Shown in pieces: positions 12,901 to 21,365 of a stretch of 64,000 nucleotides of DNA. Origin of the DNA: Mycobacterium sp. Z3061 (GTDB lineage Bacteria > Actinomycetota > Actinomycetes > Mycobacteriales > Mycobacteriaceae); NCBI RefSeq assembly GCF_031583025.1, contig NZ_CP134062.1:2852001-2916000 (forward strand). Direction: 5' to 3'. The notes under the pieces were generated by a model. The model saw only the letters and a list, made by a program, of their open reading frames with translations. It was not told where the DNA came from and did not search any database. Position numbers and translations under genes: made by a program. The number at the start of each line of letters is the position of its first letter. The first letter of the stretch is position 1.

Positions 12901-15900
12901 GCGGTAGTCCGCGACGGCCGGGTAGGGGCGGTCGGTGGGCAGTTCTAGCCGGTCGGGCAGGCCGGCCAGGGTGTGTTCCCAGTAGGCCAGCTCGGTGGCT
13001 AGGCGGCTGTCGGGGTCGGCCGGGTCGCCCAGCACCTGGTGGTGCCACAGGGTGTAGTCGGCGTATTGCACCGCCAGGGGTGTCCAGGTGGGGGCGGCTC
13101 CGGTCAGGCGTGCGGTGTAGGCGGTCTGCAGATCCCGGGCTAGGGGCCCGAGTGACCAGCCGTCGGCGGCGATGTGGTGGACCAGCAGCACCAGCACGTG
13201 CCGGTTGGGGCCGGTGTGCAGCAGGGTGGCGCGGATCGGGATCTCGCAACTGAGGTCAAAGCAGAAGCCCACAGCATCGCCGACGGCGGCCTCCACCTGT
13301 TCGGGCGTGAAACCGCAGGCATCAATGAGCTGCCACGGCACCTCAAGCTCGTCGGGGTGCCAGATGTGTTGGTACCCGATGCCGTCGATCGTGTCGAAGC
13401 GGGTGCGCAGGGTTTCGTGACGGGTGATGACATCGCCGAGGGCAGCCTTCAGGGCGTCAGCATCGAGGGGGCCGTGGAGGTGCAGGACGGCGGGGATGTT
13501 GTAGACCGCCGAGGGGCCCTGCAACTGCTCGAGGAACCACAGCCGGGACTGGGCAAAGGACACCGGAATCCGGTTCGGGCGCTTCCAGGGCACGAGCGGC
13601 AAGTGGGTGGTGGTGTGGGGGGTCAGGCGTTGGGCCAGCCCGGCCACGGTGGGGGCTTCGAACAGGTCGGCGACACGGAGGTCGGTGTGCAGGGTGGTGG
13701 TGGCGGCGGCGATCAGGCGCATCGCTGAGAGGGAGTCGCCGCCCAGTTCGAAGAACGAATCGGTAGCTCCGACCCGCTCGATCCCGAGGATCTGGGAGAA
13801 GATCTCGGCCAGGACTTCTTGGACGGGGCCGGCTGGGGCTACGTAGGTCTGCGTGGTGGGGGTGTAGTCGGGGGCGGGTAGGGCGCGGCGGTCCAGTTTC
13901 CCGTTGACGGTCAACGGCAAAGCGTCCAGCGTCACGAACGCGGCCGGGATCATGTAGCCGGGCAGCACCTCGCTCAGTTGGGTGCGGAGCCGGGAGGTGT
14001 CGATGCCCGCCCCGCCGGTGGTGGTGGTGAGGTAGGCGACCAGCCGCGGCTCGCCCGCGCCGTCGTGGCGGGCGATGACCGCGGCCTGCTCGATTCCCTC
14101 TAATCCGGTGAGGGCGGCGGCGATCTCCCCGCATTCGATGCGGTACCCACGGATTTTGACCTGCTCATCCGCGCGGCCCAGGTACTGCAGTTGCCCGTCG
14201 GGACCCCACGACACGAGGTCCCCGGTGCGATACATCCGCGACCCCGCCGGCCCGAACGGACACGCCACAAACCGCGACGCCGAGAGCGCGCCGCGGCGCC
14301 AGTAGCCGACCCCGACCCCGGTGCCGGCGACATATAGCTCACCCACCGCGCCTGGGACCACGGGGCGTAGCCAGCCGTCCAGGACGAACAGGGCGGCGTC
14401 GGGGACGGGGGCGCCGATCGGCACCACGGATGTGTCGGGTGTTAGGGGGGTGCTGAGGGTGGCGTAGATGGTGGCTTCGGTGGGGCCGTAGGCGTTGCGC
14501 ATGACCCGCCCTGGGGCCCATTGCGCGGCCAGGTCGGGGGGGCAGGCTTCACCGGCGACGATGACGGTGGCGGCGGCCACGGTGGAGGGTGACAGCATCG
14601 CTAGCGCTGAGGGGGTTTGGTTGAGGATGCTGACCTGTTCCTTGGTCAGGAGTTGGTGCAGGTCGGTGGGGGAGTGCACGAGGTTGTCGGGGACCACCAC
14701 CAGCCGGCCCCCGTCCAGCAGCGCGCCGAAGATTTCCCAGACCGAGACGTCGAAGGCGTAGGAGTGCCATTGCGACCACACTCCGTGCTCGGGCAGGCGG
14801 GGGTGTGCAGCGTCCAGGAGGGAGGTGAGGTTGTGGTGGGTGATGGCCATGCCTTTGGGGGTGCCGGTGGTGCCGGAGGTGTAGATCAGATACGCCAGGT
14901 CATCCGGTCCGGGGCCGGGTAGCGGGGTCGGAGTGGTGGGCCGGTCGTCGAGGGTCAGGGTGTCGAGGGTGAGGACCGGGACCGTGGTGGTGGGGAGGTG
15001 GGTGGTGAGGGTGGTGGTGGTCAGGACGGCGGCCGGGGTGGTGTCGGTGAGCATGAACGCGACCCGCGCGGTTGGGTGCTGCGGGTCGATGGGGAGGTAG
15101 GCGGCGCCGGTCTTGAGCACGGCGAGGATGGCCGTGATGGCGTGGGCGCTACGCGGCAGCAGCAGCGCCACGACGGTCCCTGGGCGGGCGCCGTAGCTGG
15201 TGTGCAGGTGGTGGGCGAGTTGGGTGCTGGCGGTATGGAGTTCGCGGTAGGTCCAGGTGCGGTCTTCGAAGGTTAGAGCTGGTGCGTGGGGGTGGGCGGC
15301 GACGCGTGCGGCGAAGACTTGGGGGATCGACACCGGGGGTGCCGGTGGTGGGGTGTGCAGGGTCCGGTGGTTGCCCCAGCTGTGCAGGTGGGTGTGCTCA
15401 ACCGGGGTGAGCAGGTCGAGCTGGTGCAGGGGAATGTCGGGGGCGGTGGTGAACGCCTGCAGGGTGTGGCGCCAGCGGCCGAGGAGGTTGTTGATGGTGG
15501 CGGGGTCGTAGACGTCGGTGCGGTACTCGACAGTCCCGGTGAGGGTGAGGGCCCCGTGTGCGTCGACGTTCTCGGTGAGGGAGACGACGAGGTCCATGCG
15601 GGCGGTGCCGGTCGAGACCGGGTGGACGGTGATGTCGGCCTCGCCCAGCCGCAGGGTGTGAGTGGTTTCTGGGTGGGTCCAGGGCAGGTTTTGGTAGGCG
15701 AGCATGACTTGGATCAGCGGGTGGTGGGTCCGGGAGCGGGCCGGGTGCAGGCGCTCCACCAGGAGTTCGAAGGGGGTGTGTTGGTGTTCGAACGCGTGCA
15801 GGCTGGTGTGGCGGATGCGGGCCAGCAGCGCGGTAACAGTGTCGTGGTGGTCGAGGGGGGTGCGCAGGATCAGGGTGTTGACGAAGAACCCGATCAGGTC

Positions 15901-18900
15901 ATCCAACGCGGGGTGGGTGCGTCCGGCGGTGGGGACCCCGATCGCGACATCGTCGGTGCCGGCCAGCGCGGAGAGGACCACGGCCAGGGCGGCATGCAGC
16001 ACCATGAACGGGGAGACCTGGTGGGTGCGGGCCAGAGCGTGGATCTCACGGGTGAGCTCGGCGGGCCAGCCGAAGTCCAGGGTGGCCCCGCGGTAGTCCG
16101 CCACGGCCGGGTAGGGCCGGTCGGTGGGCAGTTCTAACCGGTCGGGCAGGCCGGCCAGGGTGTGTTCCCAGTAGGCCAGCTCGGTGGCTAGGCGGCTGTC
16201 GGGGTCGGCCGGGTCGCCCAGCACCTGGTGGTGCCACAGGGTGTAGTCGGCGTACTGCACGGGCAGGGGCGCCCAGGTGGGGGCGGCGCCGGTCAGGCGG
16301 GCGGTGTAGGCGGTCTGCAGATCCCGCGCTAGCGGGCCCATCGACCAGCCGTCGGCGGCGATGTGGTGGACCAGCAGCACCAGCACGTGCCGGTTGGGGC
16401 CGGTGTGCAGCAGGGTGGCGCGGATCGGGATCTCGCAACTGAGGTCAAAGCCGTAGCCCACACACTCGGCGAGGACAGTCTCCACCTGTTCGGGCGTGAA
16501 ACGGCGGGCATCAATGAGCTGCCACCGCACGTCGAGGTCGTCGGGGGCGGCGATGTGCTGATATCCGATCCCGTCGATCGTGTCGAAGCGGGTGCGCAGG
16601 GCTTCATGCCGGGTGATCACATCGCCCAGAGCAGCCTTCAGGGCGTCACCATCGAGCGGCCCGTCCAGGTTCAGGACCGCCGGGATGTTGTAGACCGCCG
16701 AGGGGCCCTGCAACTGGTGGAGGAACCACAGCCGGGATTGGGCGAACGACACCGGGATCCGGTCCGGGCGCTCCCGGGCCACCAACGGCAGATGTTGGGT
16801 GGTCTCGGGGGTCAGGCGGTGGGCCAGCCCGGCCACCGTGGGGACCTCGAACAAGTCCGCCACCCGGACCTCGGCGTTCAAAGTGGTGGTGGCCACCGCG
16901 ATCAGGCGCATCGCCGACAGCGAGTCGCCCCCAACTCGAAGAAAGAATCGGTAGCCCCGACCCGCGCCACCCCCAACACCTGCGCGAAGATCCCGGCCAG
17001 GACTTCTTGCACGGGGCCGGCCGGGGCCACATAGGTCTCGGCGAGGCTGGTGTAGTCCGGGGCGGGCAGCGCGCGGCGGTCCAGTTTCCCGTTGACCGTC
17101 AACGGCAATACGTCCAGGGTCACGAACGCCGCCGGCACCATGTAGCCGGGTAGGACCTCACCCAGTTGGTTGCGGATCCTGGAGGTGTCGATGCCGGCAT
17201 CGTTGGTGGTGAGGTAGGCCACCAGCCGCGGTTCACCCGCGCCGTCCTGGCGGGCGATGACCGCCGCCTGCTCGATCCCCTCCAATGCGGTGAGGGCGGC
17301 GGCGATCTCCCCACACTCAATCCGGTACCCCCGGATCTTGACTTGTTCATCGGCCCGCCCGAGGTAGCGCAGTTGTCCATGCGGGCCCCAGCAGACCAGG
17401 TCCCCGGTGCGATACATACGCGCTCCCGCCGGCCCGAACGGACACGCCACAAACCGGGCTGCCGATAACCCGCCCCGGCGCCAATAGCCCGCCGCGACTC
17501 CGCTACCGGCCACATACAACTCCCCAGCCACCCCTGCCGGGACGGGACGCAGCCAGCCGTCGAGGACGAAGAGGGCCGCTCCGGGGACGGGAGCACCGAG
17601 AGGCACCGCTGGTTCATCGGCTGTCAGGGGTGTACTGGCTGTAGCGAAGATGGTGGTTTCGGTGGGGCCGTAGACAGCGCGCAGTGTGCATCGTGGCGCC
17701 CAGCGATGTACTAACTCCAGTGCATAGGCTTCGCCACCGACGACGATGGAGGCGGTGTCTAAGCCTTGGCAGGGGAGTTGGTTTAGGGCTGCTGGTGTTT
17801 GGCTGATCATGTTGACCTGCTCCTGGATCAGGAGGTGGTGCAGGTCGGTGGGGGAGTGCACGATGTGGTCGGGGATGACGACGAGGCGGCTCCCGCCCAG
17901 GAGGGCGCCGAAGATTTCCCAGACCGAGAAGTCGAAGCTGGTGGAGTGGCATTGGGACCAGACGGCGTCGGCACCGAGCCCTAATCGCGGCGACAAGGTG
18001 GTGATCAGGGCGGTGGCGTTGTGGTGGGTGGTGGCGACGCCTTTGGGGGTGCCGGTGGTGCCGGAGGTGTAGATCAGATACGCCAGGCCATGCGGGTCGG
18101 GCCCGGGCAGCGGGGTCAGAGTGGTGGGCAAATCGTCCAGGGTCAGGGTGTCGAGCTCGAGGACCGGGACGGTGGTAGTGGGGAGGTGGCCGGTGAGGGT
18201 GGTGGTGGTCAGGACGGCGAGCGGGGTGGTGTCGGTGAGCATGAACCCGACCCGCGCGGCGGGGTGCTGCGGGTCGATGGGGAGGTAGGCGGCACCGGTT
18301 TTGAGCACGGCCAGGATGGCCGTGATGGCGGTGTCGCTGCGGGGCAGCAGCAGCGCGACCACGGTCCCTCGGCGGGCGCCGTAGGCGGTGTGCAGGTGCT
18401 GGGCCAGCCCGGTACTGGCCTCATCCAGTTCACGGTAGGTCCAGGTCCGGTCGAGGTAGGTCAGGGCCGGAGCGTCGGGGTGGGCTGCGACCTGGTGGGC
18501 GAAGACCTGCGGGATCGAGACGGCCCGGGTGGGTGTGGTGATGTGCTGGGTTCGGTGGTTGCCCCAGGTTTGCAGGTGGGTGTGCTCGAGGGGGGTGAGC
18601 AGGTCCAGGGCGGACACCGGTTGGTGGAGGTCGGTGGCCATTGCTGCGATGAGCTCGTGGAGGCGTTGAGCCAGGGTCTCGGTGGTGGCGAAGTCTGTGG
18701 CGGGGTCGGTTGTGTACTGAGTGCTCACCAGCAGTTGGTCACCGGTGCTGTGGAAGAACACTCCTAACCCGGTAATGCCGCCGAAGGCCACGCATTCGGC
18801 GTGGGCGGGGGCATTTCCGAAGGGGTGTGAGGCGGTGCTGGGCAGGAAATTGACGACGACCCGATTTTTGGGTTCGGGCAGGGCGGGGGGCCCGGTGTGG

Positions 18901-19892
18901 AGTGTGTGGACGGGGAAGCGTTGATGGCGGACGGCGTCTTGGATCTGCTGGTGGGTGTCTTGGCAGAATTCGGCCACGCTGGTAGCCGGTGCAGCGGTGA
19001 GGACGAGGGGAACGGTGCCGATCATCAGGCCGGGCAGCGTCAGCGATTGTGCTCGGGTGCGTCGGGTGAGCGGGAAGTCGATCACGATGGGTGAACTGGC
19101 GGGGTTTTGTTTGCCGATGAGCAGGGCACAGGCGGCGGTCCAGATCGCTGATTGGCGGATGCCGAGGGTTCGACTGAGTTGCTGTACGTGGTCGATGGCT
19201 TGCTGGGGTAGTGGTGCTGGTGTGCAGAGGCCGCCGGTGTGGGTGGCTGGGGTGGCAGCGTTGAGGACGGGTTGCTCGGGGGCGATCCGGAGGCGGTTGC
19301 TCCAGTAGGTGCGGTCGCGGTGGTACTCCGGGGAGTTTTCGTAGTCGGCTTCCAGGGTGATCAGATCTTGCAGCGATCCCAGGGGTGTGGGCGCAATTGG
19401 TTTGCTGGTGATCAGGGCGGAGTAAATCGATGCAACCCGGTTGCAGAAGAGCATCAAGCCGAAGCCGTCAGAGACGAGGTGGTGAACGCCGACGAACCAG
19501 TAGAACTGGTGGGTGCTGAGCTGATAGAGAGCGAATCGGTACAGCGGTTGGTCCAGGGGCATCGGTTGGGCGCGCAGCAGTGCAGCGCGGTGGTATGCCT
19601 CGCCGACGGGATCGGAATAGGAGCGCAAGTCGCAATACGGGATGTCGATGTGGGCGCTGGGCACGATGTGTTGGCGGACGTCGCCGTTGTGTTCGACGAA
19701 AACAACGCGTAATGCGTCGCATTCACTAAGCGCATGCTCGACGGCGCGGATCAGGACCGACCGGTCCACCGAGCCGGCAATGACCGCGAAATTGGCCAGC
19801 TGCCAGCGGAAATCGAAGCCATTGATCTGCTGATCAAGCCATATGCCGAGCTGTCCCCTGGTTACGGGCAACGAGGGGCCTTGCGTGTTCAT
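1..19892 (-). CDS. Giant modular NRPS (starter C, six C-A-T modules, part of a seventh), frame broken by indels
   Basis: Reconstructed as one gene from its domain order. It builds a peptide on thiolation (T) domains from amino acids activated by adenylation (A) domains, joined by condensation (C) domains. Order, with approximate coordinates descending: starter C 19860-18590, A1 18540-17070, T1 17035-16900, C2 16760-15360, A2 15340-13870, T2 13850-13700, C3 13590-12170, A3 12150-10690, T3 10660-10520, C4 10400-8990, A4 8960-7510, T4 7480-7340, C5 7205-5800, A5 5780-4320, T5 4290-4150, C6 4035-2610, A6 2590-1130, T6 1100-960, C7 845 to beyond position 1. No epimerase or thioesterase domain is visible. 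The ATG at 19892 has a good ribosome site (GAGGTGA at 19897-19903). About 15 one- or two-base indels split the frame; most are absent from the sister repeat copy, so I infer sequence error. The gene ends outside the window. Confidence 0.85.
709..1686 (-). CDS. NRPS segment 11: end of A6 and T6
   Basis: In frame from about 1581 ([18 protein letters not shown]) to about 985. It includes [42 protein letters not shown] and the first half of the T6 motif (FFELG). One G and one C are missing between 980 and 995 compared with 10536-10552. Everything translated below that point here is out of frame. Confidence 0.75.
   Translation of the reverse strand: MRQRCPSVPLCPVRACLCWMAGCIRWCRGWPGELYVAGSGVAAGYWRHGALSASRFVACPFGPPGSRMYRTGDLVSWGPDGQLQYLGRADEQVKIRGYRIECGEIAAALTGLDGIEQAAVIARRDVGGEPRLVAYLTTPDVGAGLDVARVRTQLGEVLPGYMIPAAFVVLEELPLTVNGKLDRRALPAPDYTPTTATYVAPGGPVQEVLAEIFSQILGIERVGATDSFFELGATPLGDAPDRRRHHYLERRRAGGRPVRRPHGGRAGPTPDHRDHHPPAIGGPGAPRPDPGVLCPVPAVVPRAVAGPLGGLQHPRRPAARRAPRR
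1571..3016 (-). CDS. NRPS segment 10: end of C6 and most of A6
   Basis: It carries the last part of C6 ([28 protein letters not shown]) and A6 through [27 protein letters not shown] and [13 protein letters not shown]6 specificity residues read D-F-W-S-V-G-V-I-F-K, as in A1, A3 and A4. An extra C in a run near 1581 (five, against four in the second copy) ends the frame in the A6 linker after [11 protein letters not shown]. Confidence 0.8.
   Translation of the reverse strand: MERLHPARSRTHHPLIQVMLAYQNLPWTHPGSATPMTLGDADITTHPVSTGTARMDLVLSLTEHRDQHGAPTLTGTVEYRTDVYDPATINNLLGRWQHTLTVFTTHPNRPLHHLDLLTPLEHAHLDTWGNHHSLHTPPPAPPVSIPQVFADQVAAHPDAPALTFEDRTWTYRELHTASTQLAHHLHTTHGACPGTVVALLLPRSAHAITAILAVLKTGAAYLPIDPQHPAARVAFMLTDTTPLAVLTTTTLTTHLPTTTVPVLTLDTLTLDDRPTTPTPLPGPDPHDLAYLIYTSGTTGTPKGVATTHHNITTLLTTLPPRLGLGDNAVWSQCHSTSFDFSVWEIFGALLGGGRLVVIPDHIVHSPTDLHHLLIQEQVNMISQTPAALNQLPCQGLDTASIVVGGEAYALELVHRWAPRCTLRAVYGPTETTIFATASTPLTADEATVPIGAPVPGSGLFVLDGWLHPVVPGVAGGVVCGR
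2971..5223 (-). CDS. NRPS segment 9: second half of A5, T5, most of C6
   Basis: In frame from about 5057 ([10 protein letters not shown]) to about 3032. It shows A5 motifs [13 protein letters not shown] and [15 protein letters not shown]5 [14 protein letters not shown], and C6 with [14 protein letters not shown] and [12 protein letters not shown]5 specificity residues equal those of A2. The roughly 55 residues above 5057 and the 20 below 3032 are shifted. The break near 3032 is GGGGG reading GGGG. Confidence 0.8.
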   Translation of the reverse strand: MVAMALLRLRRLGLGNLRRAAGRGPAGGGPRQPRALPHRPAPTPDQGTGQHPQPNPSALAMLSPSTVAAATVIVAGEACPPDLAAQWAPGRVMRNAYGPTEATIYATLSTPLTPDTSVVPIGAPVPDAALFVLDGWLRPVVPGAVGELYVAGTGVGVGYWRRGALSASRFVACPFGPAGSRMYRTGDLVSWGPDGQLQYLGRADEQVKIRGYRIECGEIAAALTGLEGIEQAAVIARHDGAGEPRLVAYLTTTTGGAGIDTSRLRTQLSEVLPGYMIPAAFVTLDALPLTVNGKLDRRALPAPDYTPTTQTYVAPAGPVQEVLAEIFSQILGIERVGATDSFFELGGDSLSAMRLIAAATTTLHTDLRVADLFEAPTVAGLAQRLTPHTTTHLPLVPWKRPNRIPVSFAQSRLWFLEQLQGPSAVYNIPAVLHLHGPLDADALKAALGDVITRHETLRTRFDTIDGIGYQHIWHPDELEVPWQLIDACGFTPEQVEAAVGDAVGFCFDLSCEIPIRATLLHTGPNRHVLVLLVHHIAADGWSLGPLARDLQTAYTARLTGAAPTWTPLAVQYADYTLWHHQVLGDPADPDSRLATELAYWEHTLAGLPDRLELPTDRPYPAVADYRGATLDFGWPAELTREIHTLARTQQVSPFMVIHAALAVVLSALAGTGDVAIGVPTAGRTHPALDDLIGFFVNTLILRTPLDHHDTVTALLARIRHTSLHAFEHQHTPSNSWWSACTRPAPAPTTR
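5046..6881 (-). CDS. NRPS segment 8: second half of C5 and first half of A5
   Basis: Real coding runs from about 6780 ([15 protein letters not shown]) to about 5058. It covers the C5 C-terminal half and A5 through [11 protein letters not shown] and [16 protein letters not shown]. The first 33 translated residues, above 6780, are out of frame. The break at 5057 is a GGGGG run reading GGGG; the other copy near 14611 keeps five. Confidence 0.8.
   Translation of the reverse strand: MRDPDPRHPAAHRPQPARAGAAGPPHRRRRLVDGPLARDLQTAYTARLTGAAPTWAPLPVQYADYTLWHHQVLGDPADPDSRLATELAYWEHTLAGLPDRLELPTDRPYPAVADYRGATLDFGWPAELTREIHALARTHQVSPFMVLHAALAVVLSALAGTDDVAIGVPTAGRTHPALDDLIGFFVNTLILRTPLDHHDTVTALLARIRHTSLHAFEHQHTPFELLVERLHPARSRTHHPLIQVMLAYQNLPWTHPETTHTLRLGEADITVHPVSTGTARMDLVVSLTENVDAHGALTLTGTVEYRTDVYDPATINNLLGRWRHTLQAFTTAPDIPLHQLDLLTPVEHTHLHSWGNHRTLHTPPPAPPVSIPQVFAARVAAHPHAPALTFEDRTWTYRELHTASTQLAHHLHTSYGARPGTVVALLLPRSAHAITAILAVLKTGAAYLPIDPQHPTARVAFMLTDTTPAAVLTTTTLTTHLPTTTVPVLTLDTLTLDDRPTTPTPLPGPGPDDLAYLIYTSGTTGTPKGMAITHHNLTSLLDAAHPRLPEHGVWSQWHSYAFDVSVWEIFGALLDGGRLVVVPDNLVHSPTDLHQLLTKEQVSILNQTPQR
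6773..7759 (-). CDS. NRPS segment 7: end of A4, T4, first half of C5
   Basis: It continues from the indel near 7756 with [20 protein letters not shown] (end of A4), [15 protein letters not shown] (A10, with the invariant lysine), T4 ([14 protein letters not shown]) and C5 to [11 protein letters not shown]. The frame ends at about 6781, where GCGGGCCC reads GCGGCCC; the sister copy near 16335 is intact. Content is otherwise nearly identical to 16330-17316. Confidence 0.8.
   Translation of the reverse strand: MWEIAAALTALEGIEQAAVIARQDGAGEPRLVAYLTTNDAGIDTSRIRNQLGEVLPGYMVPAAFVTLDVLPLTVNGKLDRRALPAPDYTSLAETYVAPAGPVQEVLAGIFAQVLGVARVGATDSFFELGGDSLSAMRLIAVATTTLNAEVRVADLFEVPTVAGLAHRLTPETTQHLPLVARERPDRIPVSFAQSRLWFLHQLQGPSAVYNIPAVLNLDGPLDGDALKAALGDVITRHEALRTRFDTIDGIGYQHIAAPDDLDVRWQLIDARRFTPEQVETVLAECVGYGFDLSCEIPIRATLLHTGPNRHVLVLLVHHIAADGWSMGR
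7564..7974 (-). CDS. NRPS segment 6: middle of A4
   Basis: A short in-frame piece holding the A-domain motifs [30 protein letters not shown] and [10 protein letters not shown]. It begins after a one-base loss near 8041 and ends in frame at about 7756, where CCCC reads CCC. The sister copy at about 17309 and 17600 is unbroken at both places, so this is part of the giant NRPS and not a separate gene. Translated residues after ECG are out of frame. Confidence 0.65.
   Translation of the reverse strand: MAGELYVAGSGVAAGYWRRGGLSAARFVACPFGPAGARMYRTGDLVCWGPHGQLRYLGRADEQVKIRGYRIECGRSPPPSPHWRGSSRRRSSPARTARVNRGWWPTSPPTMPASTPPGSATNWVRSYPATWCRRRS
8056..9383 (-). CDS. NRPS segment 5: end of C4 and first two thirds of A4
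   Basis: Two frames together cover this piece. From 9383 ([15 protein letters not shown]) it is in one frame to about 9306, where a base is missing from TCCAGGGC compared with other modules. From 9222 ([11 protein letters not shown]) it continues in another through A4 motifs [11 protein letters not shown] and FDFSVWEIF to about 8223. There the sequence differs from the sister copy by a substitution and a two-base loss, and the residues below 8223 are out of frame. The part above 8515 has no second copy in the window, so it is the non-duplicated portion of the 9.56-kb period. Confidence 0.7.
9604..11520 (-). CDS. NRPS segment 4: second half of A3, T3, most of C4
   Basis: The correct frame runs from about 11478 to about 9730. 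It shows the distal A3 motifs ([36 protein letters not shown]), T3 ([14 protein letters not shown]) and C4 ([23 protein letters not shown]). A3 has the same specificity residues as A1. A G missing from GGGCGGG near 9728 shifts the frame. True coding continues in another frame to about 9510 ([17 protein letters not shown], then the conserved GRTHP region), where a CCC reduced to CC shifts it again. The sister copy spans the 9728 site intact at about 171. Confidence 0.8.
   Translation of the reverse strand: MGPPRRHPRPHRALPTDLHHLLIQEQVNMISQTPAALNQLPCQGLDTASIVVGGEAYALELVHRWAPRCTLRAVYGPTETTIFATASTPLTADEATVPIGAPVPGSGLFVLDGWLHPVVPGVAGELYVAGSGVAAGYWRHGALSASRFVACPFGPPGSRMYRTGDLVSWGPDGQLQYLGRADEQVKIRGYRIECGEIAAALTGLDGIEQAAVIARRDVGGEPRLVAYLTTPDVGAGLDVARVRTQLGEVLPGYMIPAAFVVLEELPLTVNGKLDRRALPAPDYTPTTATYVAPGGPVQEVLAEIFSQILGIERVGATDSFFELGGDSLSAMRLIAAATTTLNADVRVADLFDAPTVAGLAQRLTTETTTHLPLVAQERPDRIPVSFAQSRLWFLEQLQGPSAVYNIPAVLQLDGPLDADALEAALGDVITRHETLRTRFDTIEGIGYQHICDPDELKVPWHTVDARGFTPEQVEAALGDAVGYCFDLSCEIPIRATLLHTGPNRHVLVLLVHHIAADGWSLGPLARDLNLAYTARPAGAAPTWTPLAVQYADYTLWHHHLLGDPADPDSRLATELAYWEHTLAGLPDRLELPTDRPYRPSRTTAAPPWTSAGPPNSPVRSTPWPAPSRYPRSWSTTPP
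11240..12817 (-). CDS. NRPS segment 3: end of C3 and first half of A3
   Basis: It carries on in frame from the break at about 12824. It holds the last third of C3 and A3 through [11 protein letters not shown] and [15 protein letters not shown]. Two single-base losses close together (a G run near 11478 and a C run near 11516; both runs are one base longer near 1917 and 1965 in the sister copy) then shift the frame twice. The last roughly 90 translated residues below 11516 are out of frame and not real protein. Confidence 0.75.
   Translation of the reverse strand: MVIHAALAVVLSALAGTGDVAIGVPTAGRTHPALDDLIGFFVNTLILRTPLDHHDTVTALLARIRHTSLHAFEHQHTPFELLVERLHPARSRTHHPLIQVMLAYQNLPWTHPGSATPMTLGDADITTHPVSTGTARMDLVLSLTEHRDQHGAPTLTGTVEYRTDVYDPATINNLLGRWQHTLTVFTTHPNRPLHHLDLLTPLEHAHLDTWGNHHSLHTPPPAPPVSIPQVFADQVAAHPDAPALTFEDRTWTYRELHTASTQLAHHLHTTHGACPGTVVALLLPRSAHAITAILAVLKTGAAYLPIDPQHPAARVAFMLTDTTPLAVLTTTTLTTHLPTTTVPVLTLDTLTLDDRPTTPTPLPGPDPHDLAYLIYTSGTTGTPKGVATTHHNITTLLTTLPPRLGLGDNAVWSQCHSTSFDFSVWEIFGALLGGAASSSSPTTSCTPHRPAPPPDPGAGQHDQPNTSSPKPTPLPRLRHRLHRRRWRSLCTGVSTSLGATMHTARCLRPHRNHHLRYSQYTPDSR
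12706..16911 (-). CDS. NRPS segment 2: end of T1, C2-A2-T2, most of C3
   Basis: This is the longest unbroken stretch, 1401 residues. It starts inside T1 (SLSAMRL), then C2 with FAQSRLWFL and active site HHIAADGWS, then A2 with FDVSVWEIF and specificity residues D-V-W-N-I-A-A-I-Y-K, then T2 with [14 protein letters not shown] and C3 with the same HHIAADGWS motif. T2 joins C3 directly with no epimerase between them. The frame is lost near 12824, where a GGGG run reads GGG compared with the sister copy near 3268. The specificity code does not match any I can name with confidence. Confidence 0.85.
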   Translation of the reverse strand: MRLIAVATTTLNAEVRVADLFEVPTVAGLAHRLTPETTQHLPLVARERPDRIPVSFAQSRLWFLHQLQGPSAVYNIPAVLNLDGPLDGDALKAALGDVITRHEALRTRFDTIDGIGYQHIAAPDDLDVRWQLIDARRFTPEQVETVLAECVGYGFDLSCEIPIRATLLHTGPNRHVLVLLVHHIAADGWSMGPLARDLQTAYTARLTGAAPTWAPLPVQYADYTLWHHQVLGDPADPDSRLATELAYWEHTLAGLPDRLELPTDRPYPAVADYRGATLDFGWPAELTREIHALARTHQVSPFMVLHAALAVVLSALAGTDDVAIGVPTAGRTHPALDDLIGFFVNTLILRTPLDHHDTVTALLARIRHTSLHAFEHQHTPFELLVERLHPARSRTHHPLIQVMLAYQNLPWTHPETTHTLRLGEADITVHPVSTGTARMDLVVSLTENVDAHGALTLTGTVEYRTDVYDPATINNLLGRWRHTLQAFTTAPDIPLHQLDLLTPVEHTHLHSWGNHRTLHTPPPAPPVSIPQVFAARVAAHPHAPALTFEDRTWTYRELHTASTQLAHHLHTSYGARPGTVVALLLPRSAHAITAILAVLKTGAAYLPIDPQHPTARVAFMLTDTTPAAVLTTTTLTTHLPTTTVPVLTLDTLTLDDRPTTPTPLPGPGPDDLAYLIYTSGTTGTPKGMAITHHNLTSLLDAAHPRLPEHGVWSQWHSYAFDVSVWEIFGALLDGGRLVVVPDNLVHSPTDLHQLLTKEQVSILNQTPSALAMLSPSTVAAATVIVAGEACPPDLAAQWAPGRVMRNAYGPTEATIYATLSTPLTPDTSVVPIGAPVPDAALFVLDGWLRPVVPGAVGELYVAGTGVGVGYWRRGALSASRFVACPFGPAGSRMYRTGDLVSWGPDGQLQYLGRADEQVKIRGYRIECGEIAAALTGLEGIEQAAVIARHDGAGEPRLVAYLTTTTGGAGIDTSRLRTQLSEVLPGYMIPAAFVTLDALPLTVNGKLDRRALPAPDYTPTTQTYVAPAGPVQEVLAEIFSQILGIERVGATDSFFELGGDSLSAMRLIAAATTTLHTDLRVADLFEAPTVAGLAQRLTPHTTTHLPLVPWKRPNRIPVSFAQSRLWFLEQLQGPSAVYNIPAVLHLHGPLDADALKAALGDVITRHETLRTRFDTIDGIGYQHIWHPDELEVPWQLIDACGFTPEQVEAAVGDAVGFCFDLSCEIPIRATLLHTGPNRHVLVLLVHHIAADGWSLGPLARDLQTAYTARLTGAAPTWTPLAVQYADYTLWHHQVLGDPADPDSRLATELAYWEHTLAGLPDRLELPTDRPYPAVADYRGATLDFGWPAELTREIHTLARTQQVSRSWSSTPPWPWSSPRWPAPATSRSESPPPDAPTPRWMT
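16902..19892 (-). CDS. NRPS segment 1: starter C domain, A1, start of T1
   Basis: This is the N-terminus of the NRPS, 996 residues before the frame breaks at about 16930 (one C missing from a C run that is intact in the sister copy near 7370). The first 430 residues are a condensation domain with active-site HHLVSDG at residues 137-143. No carrier domain precedes it, so it fits a starter C that accepts an acyl chain. Its sequence is clearly unlike C2-C7, which are near-copies of one another. A1 has core motif [11 protein letters not shown], and the ten specificity residues read from GrsA alignment are D-F-W-S-V-G-V-I-F-K. The T1 motif FFELGGDSL is interrupted by the indel. Acyl loading is inferred from position only. 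Confidence 0.85.
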   Translation of the reverse strand: MNTQGPSLPVTRGQLGIWLDQQINGFDFRWQLANFAVIAGSVDRSVLIRAVEHALSECDALRVVFVEHNGDVRQHIVPSAHIDIPYCDLRSYSDPVGEAYHRAALLRAQPMPLDQPLYRFALYQLSTHQFYWFVGVHHLVSDGFGLMLFCNRVASIYSALITSKPIAPTPLGSLQDLITLEADYENSPEYHRDRTYWSNRLRIAPEQPVLNAATPATHTGGLCTPAPLPQQAIDHVQQLSRTLGIRQSAIWTAACALLIGKQNPASSPIVIDFPLTRRTRAQSLTLPGLMIGTVPLVLTAAPATSVAEFCQDTHQQIQDAVRHQRFPVHTLHTGPPALPEPKNRVVVNFLPSTASHPFGNAPAHAECVAFGGITGLGVFFHSTGDQLLVSTQYTTDPATDFATTETLAQRLHELIAAMATDLHQPVSALDLLTPLEHTHLQTWGNHRTQHITTPTRAVSIPQVFAHQVAAHPDAPALTYLDRTWTYRELDEASTGLAQHLHTAYGARRGTVVALLLPRSDTAITAILAVLKTGAAYLPIDPQHPAARVGFMLTDTTPLAVLTTTTLTGHLPTTTVPVLELDTLTLDDLPTTLTPLPGPDPHGLAYLIYTSGTTGTPKGVATTHHNATALITTLSPRLGLGADAVWSQCHSTSFDFSVWEIFGALLGGSRLVVIPDHIVHSPTDLHHLLIQEQVNMISQTPAALNQLPCQGLDTASIVVGGEAYALELVHRWAPRCTLRAVYGPTETTIFATASTPLTADEPAVPLGAPVPGAALFVLDGWLRPVPAGVAGELYVAGSGVAAGYWRRGGLSAARFVACPFGPAGARMYRTGDLVCWGPHGQLRYLGRADEQVKIRGYRIECGEIAAALTALEGIEQAAVIARQDGAGEPRLVAYLTTNDAGIDTSRIRNQLGEVLPGYMVPAAFVTLDVLPLTVNGKLDRRALPAPDYTSLAETYVAPAGPVQEVLAGIFAQVLGVARVGATDSFFELGATRCRRCA

Positions 19893-20939
19893 TGCTTCAC
19901 CTCAGGACAGCTGATTTCAACGCTGCCGATCCATTTCTCCCCAACCTGAGTTGTTCATCGCTTGGACGGAGGATATTCACAGGCCATCTCCGAGGTTCTG
20001 CGGAACGCGGGCGTCGATTTTGTACCGTCCATGACCGCCGATCGTCTTCTACATTTTGGCGCGCCAAAGCAGTAAACGAAACCGATCTGGAGTGGAGGCT
20101 GTGTCGGCTTCGCCCGAAAAAATCTCTGTTCTCTCACGTTTGATACCTCCCCTCGCTCTCTGGCGCCAACGCTGTGTCAAAAATTGCGATAGTAATGTCC
20201 AGCACTGGACGCAAATTGCTATTGTGCGACGGAAGCGTCTCATCAAGAACTTTGGGCCGAACGCCTACGCAGGACAGCACACGCGGCGGCGAAGAGGGGT
20301 GAATTGGACTGTTGGCGCTGTGCGGTGTGGGCCTGCAAACACTCGGTCCTTGAGCCTCTAGCCGGCAGATATTCGTGCTCAGGCGGGGAATCACCGCAGG
20401 CTGCGGCACCATATGTCAATGCCCGCAGCTGGGCTGAGTAGTCGATTGACCCAGTGCCGGTGTCGGGGGGTGTGCAAGACGCTTTGACCTTGCTCGCGAA
20501 TCTCAGTGAAGCAGGCAACGTGTAGTCGATGGCCCGTTGCCACGGCGTTGGTGAGTAAGTCTCGTCTCGAATGAGAGGAAAATGTATTCGCGCTGTTCAA
20601 GGTATAAGAAGGCCGCTATCGTCGGTCGAACCGCCGTGTACACCCACTTCGCACACAGGTTCCACCGACGGCTGGTGGGTTAAGTGGTGATCTTTTCGAG
20701 TAAAGCGAGGATCGGCGTGATCGGGAGCCAGGCATGCGGTTGCGATCGGTGGCGTGCAGCGTGGGAATCTGCCGGCCCGAACGACTTATGCGCGGGGTTT
20801 CGGTGAGGTTGCATTTTTCTGCAGCGCCGCCTATTTTACAACGTCGCTGGCAACAAAATGGCGACACGCGTAGACAGCAATATTCTACAGCTATATATGC
20901 TGGCATCGCTGATTTTGTTGCGACGGTGAGAATGTCGCG
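19893..20939. other. 1-kb divergent intergenic region, NRPS versus mmpS
   Basis: The NRPS (leftward) and mmpS (rightward) start codons are 1047 bases apart. The region is visibly richer in A and T than its flanks (for example 20810-20900). I found no convincing gene in it: short open frames on both strands match nothing I recognise. It must hold the promoters for both arms. I see no clear operator repeat. Confidence 0.6.
20888..20902 (+). promoter_or_regulatory. Possible -10 element for mmpS
   Basis: An AT-rich TATATATGCT (about 20892-20901) lies 40 bases upstream of the mmpS ATG in a locally AT-rich stretch. It resembles a mycobacterial SigA -10 (TANNNT). No good -35 is seen. Weak evidence. 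Confidence 0.25.
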
Positions 20940-21365
20940 ATGATCGTGATTAGACGAGTATGGATTCCGATCTTAATCGCGATTGTCGTCGCAGCTTCCG
21001 GCTTCGCGGTCTCCCGTATTCGTACCTTTTTCGGGGCGACTCCGGTAATTGTTACCCCAGTGGTTTTCGGTGAGGATCCCGATCCGCATAATCCAAAGAA
21101 AGTCACCTACGAGGTGTCTGGTTCGGGAACGTACGCCGACATCAACTACCTCGACCCTGAAGCCATACCACGCGACCTCAAAAACACAAGCCTGCCGTGG
21201 TCGCTCACTATCACCGCGGTCGCCGCATCAGTGGCACCCATCCTGGTGGCCCAGGGCGACGGCGATACGATTCGGTGTCGGATCTTCGTCGACGGCAAGA
21301 TCAAAGATGAACGCACGTCGACCGGCGCCAGTGCGCAAACCTTTTGCCTGGTGAAAGCCGGATGA
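20940..21365 (+). CDS. mmpS: MmpS-family membrane accessory protein
   Basis: 141 residues, the usual MmpS length. One N-terminal membrane helix (about residues 5-24) is followed by an extracytoplasmic domain with the family's TYEVSGSG strand, a [10 protein letters not shown] segment, a CRIFVDGK strand and a terminal FCLVKAG with paired cysteines. MmpS proteins partner MmpL transporters in exporting lipids, glycopeptidolipids or siderophores. The ATG follows GGTGAG at 20926. The stop TGA overlaps the mmpL ATG (ATGA), so the two are translationally coupled. It is the first gene of the rightward arm. Confidence 0.9.
   Translation: MIVIRRVWIPILIAIVVAASGFAVSRIRTFFGATPVIVTPVVFGEDPDPHNPKKVTYEVSGSGTYADINYLDPEAIPRDLKNTSLPWSLTITAVAASVAPILVAQGDGDTIRCRIFVDGKIKDERTSTGASAQTFCLVKAG

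Larger units (their letters stand above)
9558..18072 (-). repeat. Right copy of the 9.56-kb NRPS tandem repeat
   Basis: Partner of 1-8515. The period of about 9557 bases equals three C-A-T modules, so the unit runs from the middle of A1 to the middle of A4 and again from A4 towards A7. The near identity implies a very recent duplication or gene conversion, or an assembly duplication. Confidence 0.9.

Noticed and set aside
12700-17000. Epimerase domains between T and C domains
   Set aside because: Each T motif (FFELGGDSL) is followed within about 45 residues by the next C-domain start; there is no room for an epimerase and no second His motif of that type.
1-18072. Repeated structure as CRISPR or transposon array
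   Set aside because: The repeats are 3.2- and 9.56-kb NRPS modules in coding frame, not short spaced repeats, and no transposase is present.
1-19892. Many plus-strand open frames of 60-280 codons across the NRPS
   Set aside because: They are shadows of the high-GC minus-strand gene: they repeat with the module period, are rich in Gly, Val and Arg, and have no family resemblance or ribosome sites.
19935-20700. Short frames in the NRPS-mmpS gap (for example 20056-20361 plus) as regulator genes
   Set aside because: No helix-turn-helix or other known motif, no ribosome site, and composition unlike coding sequence.
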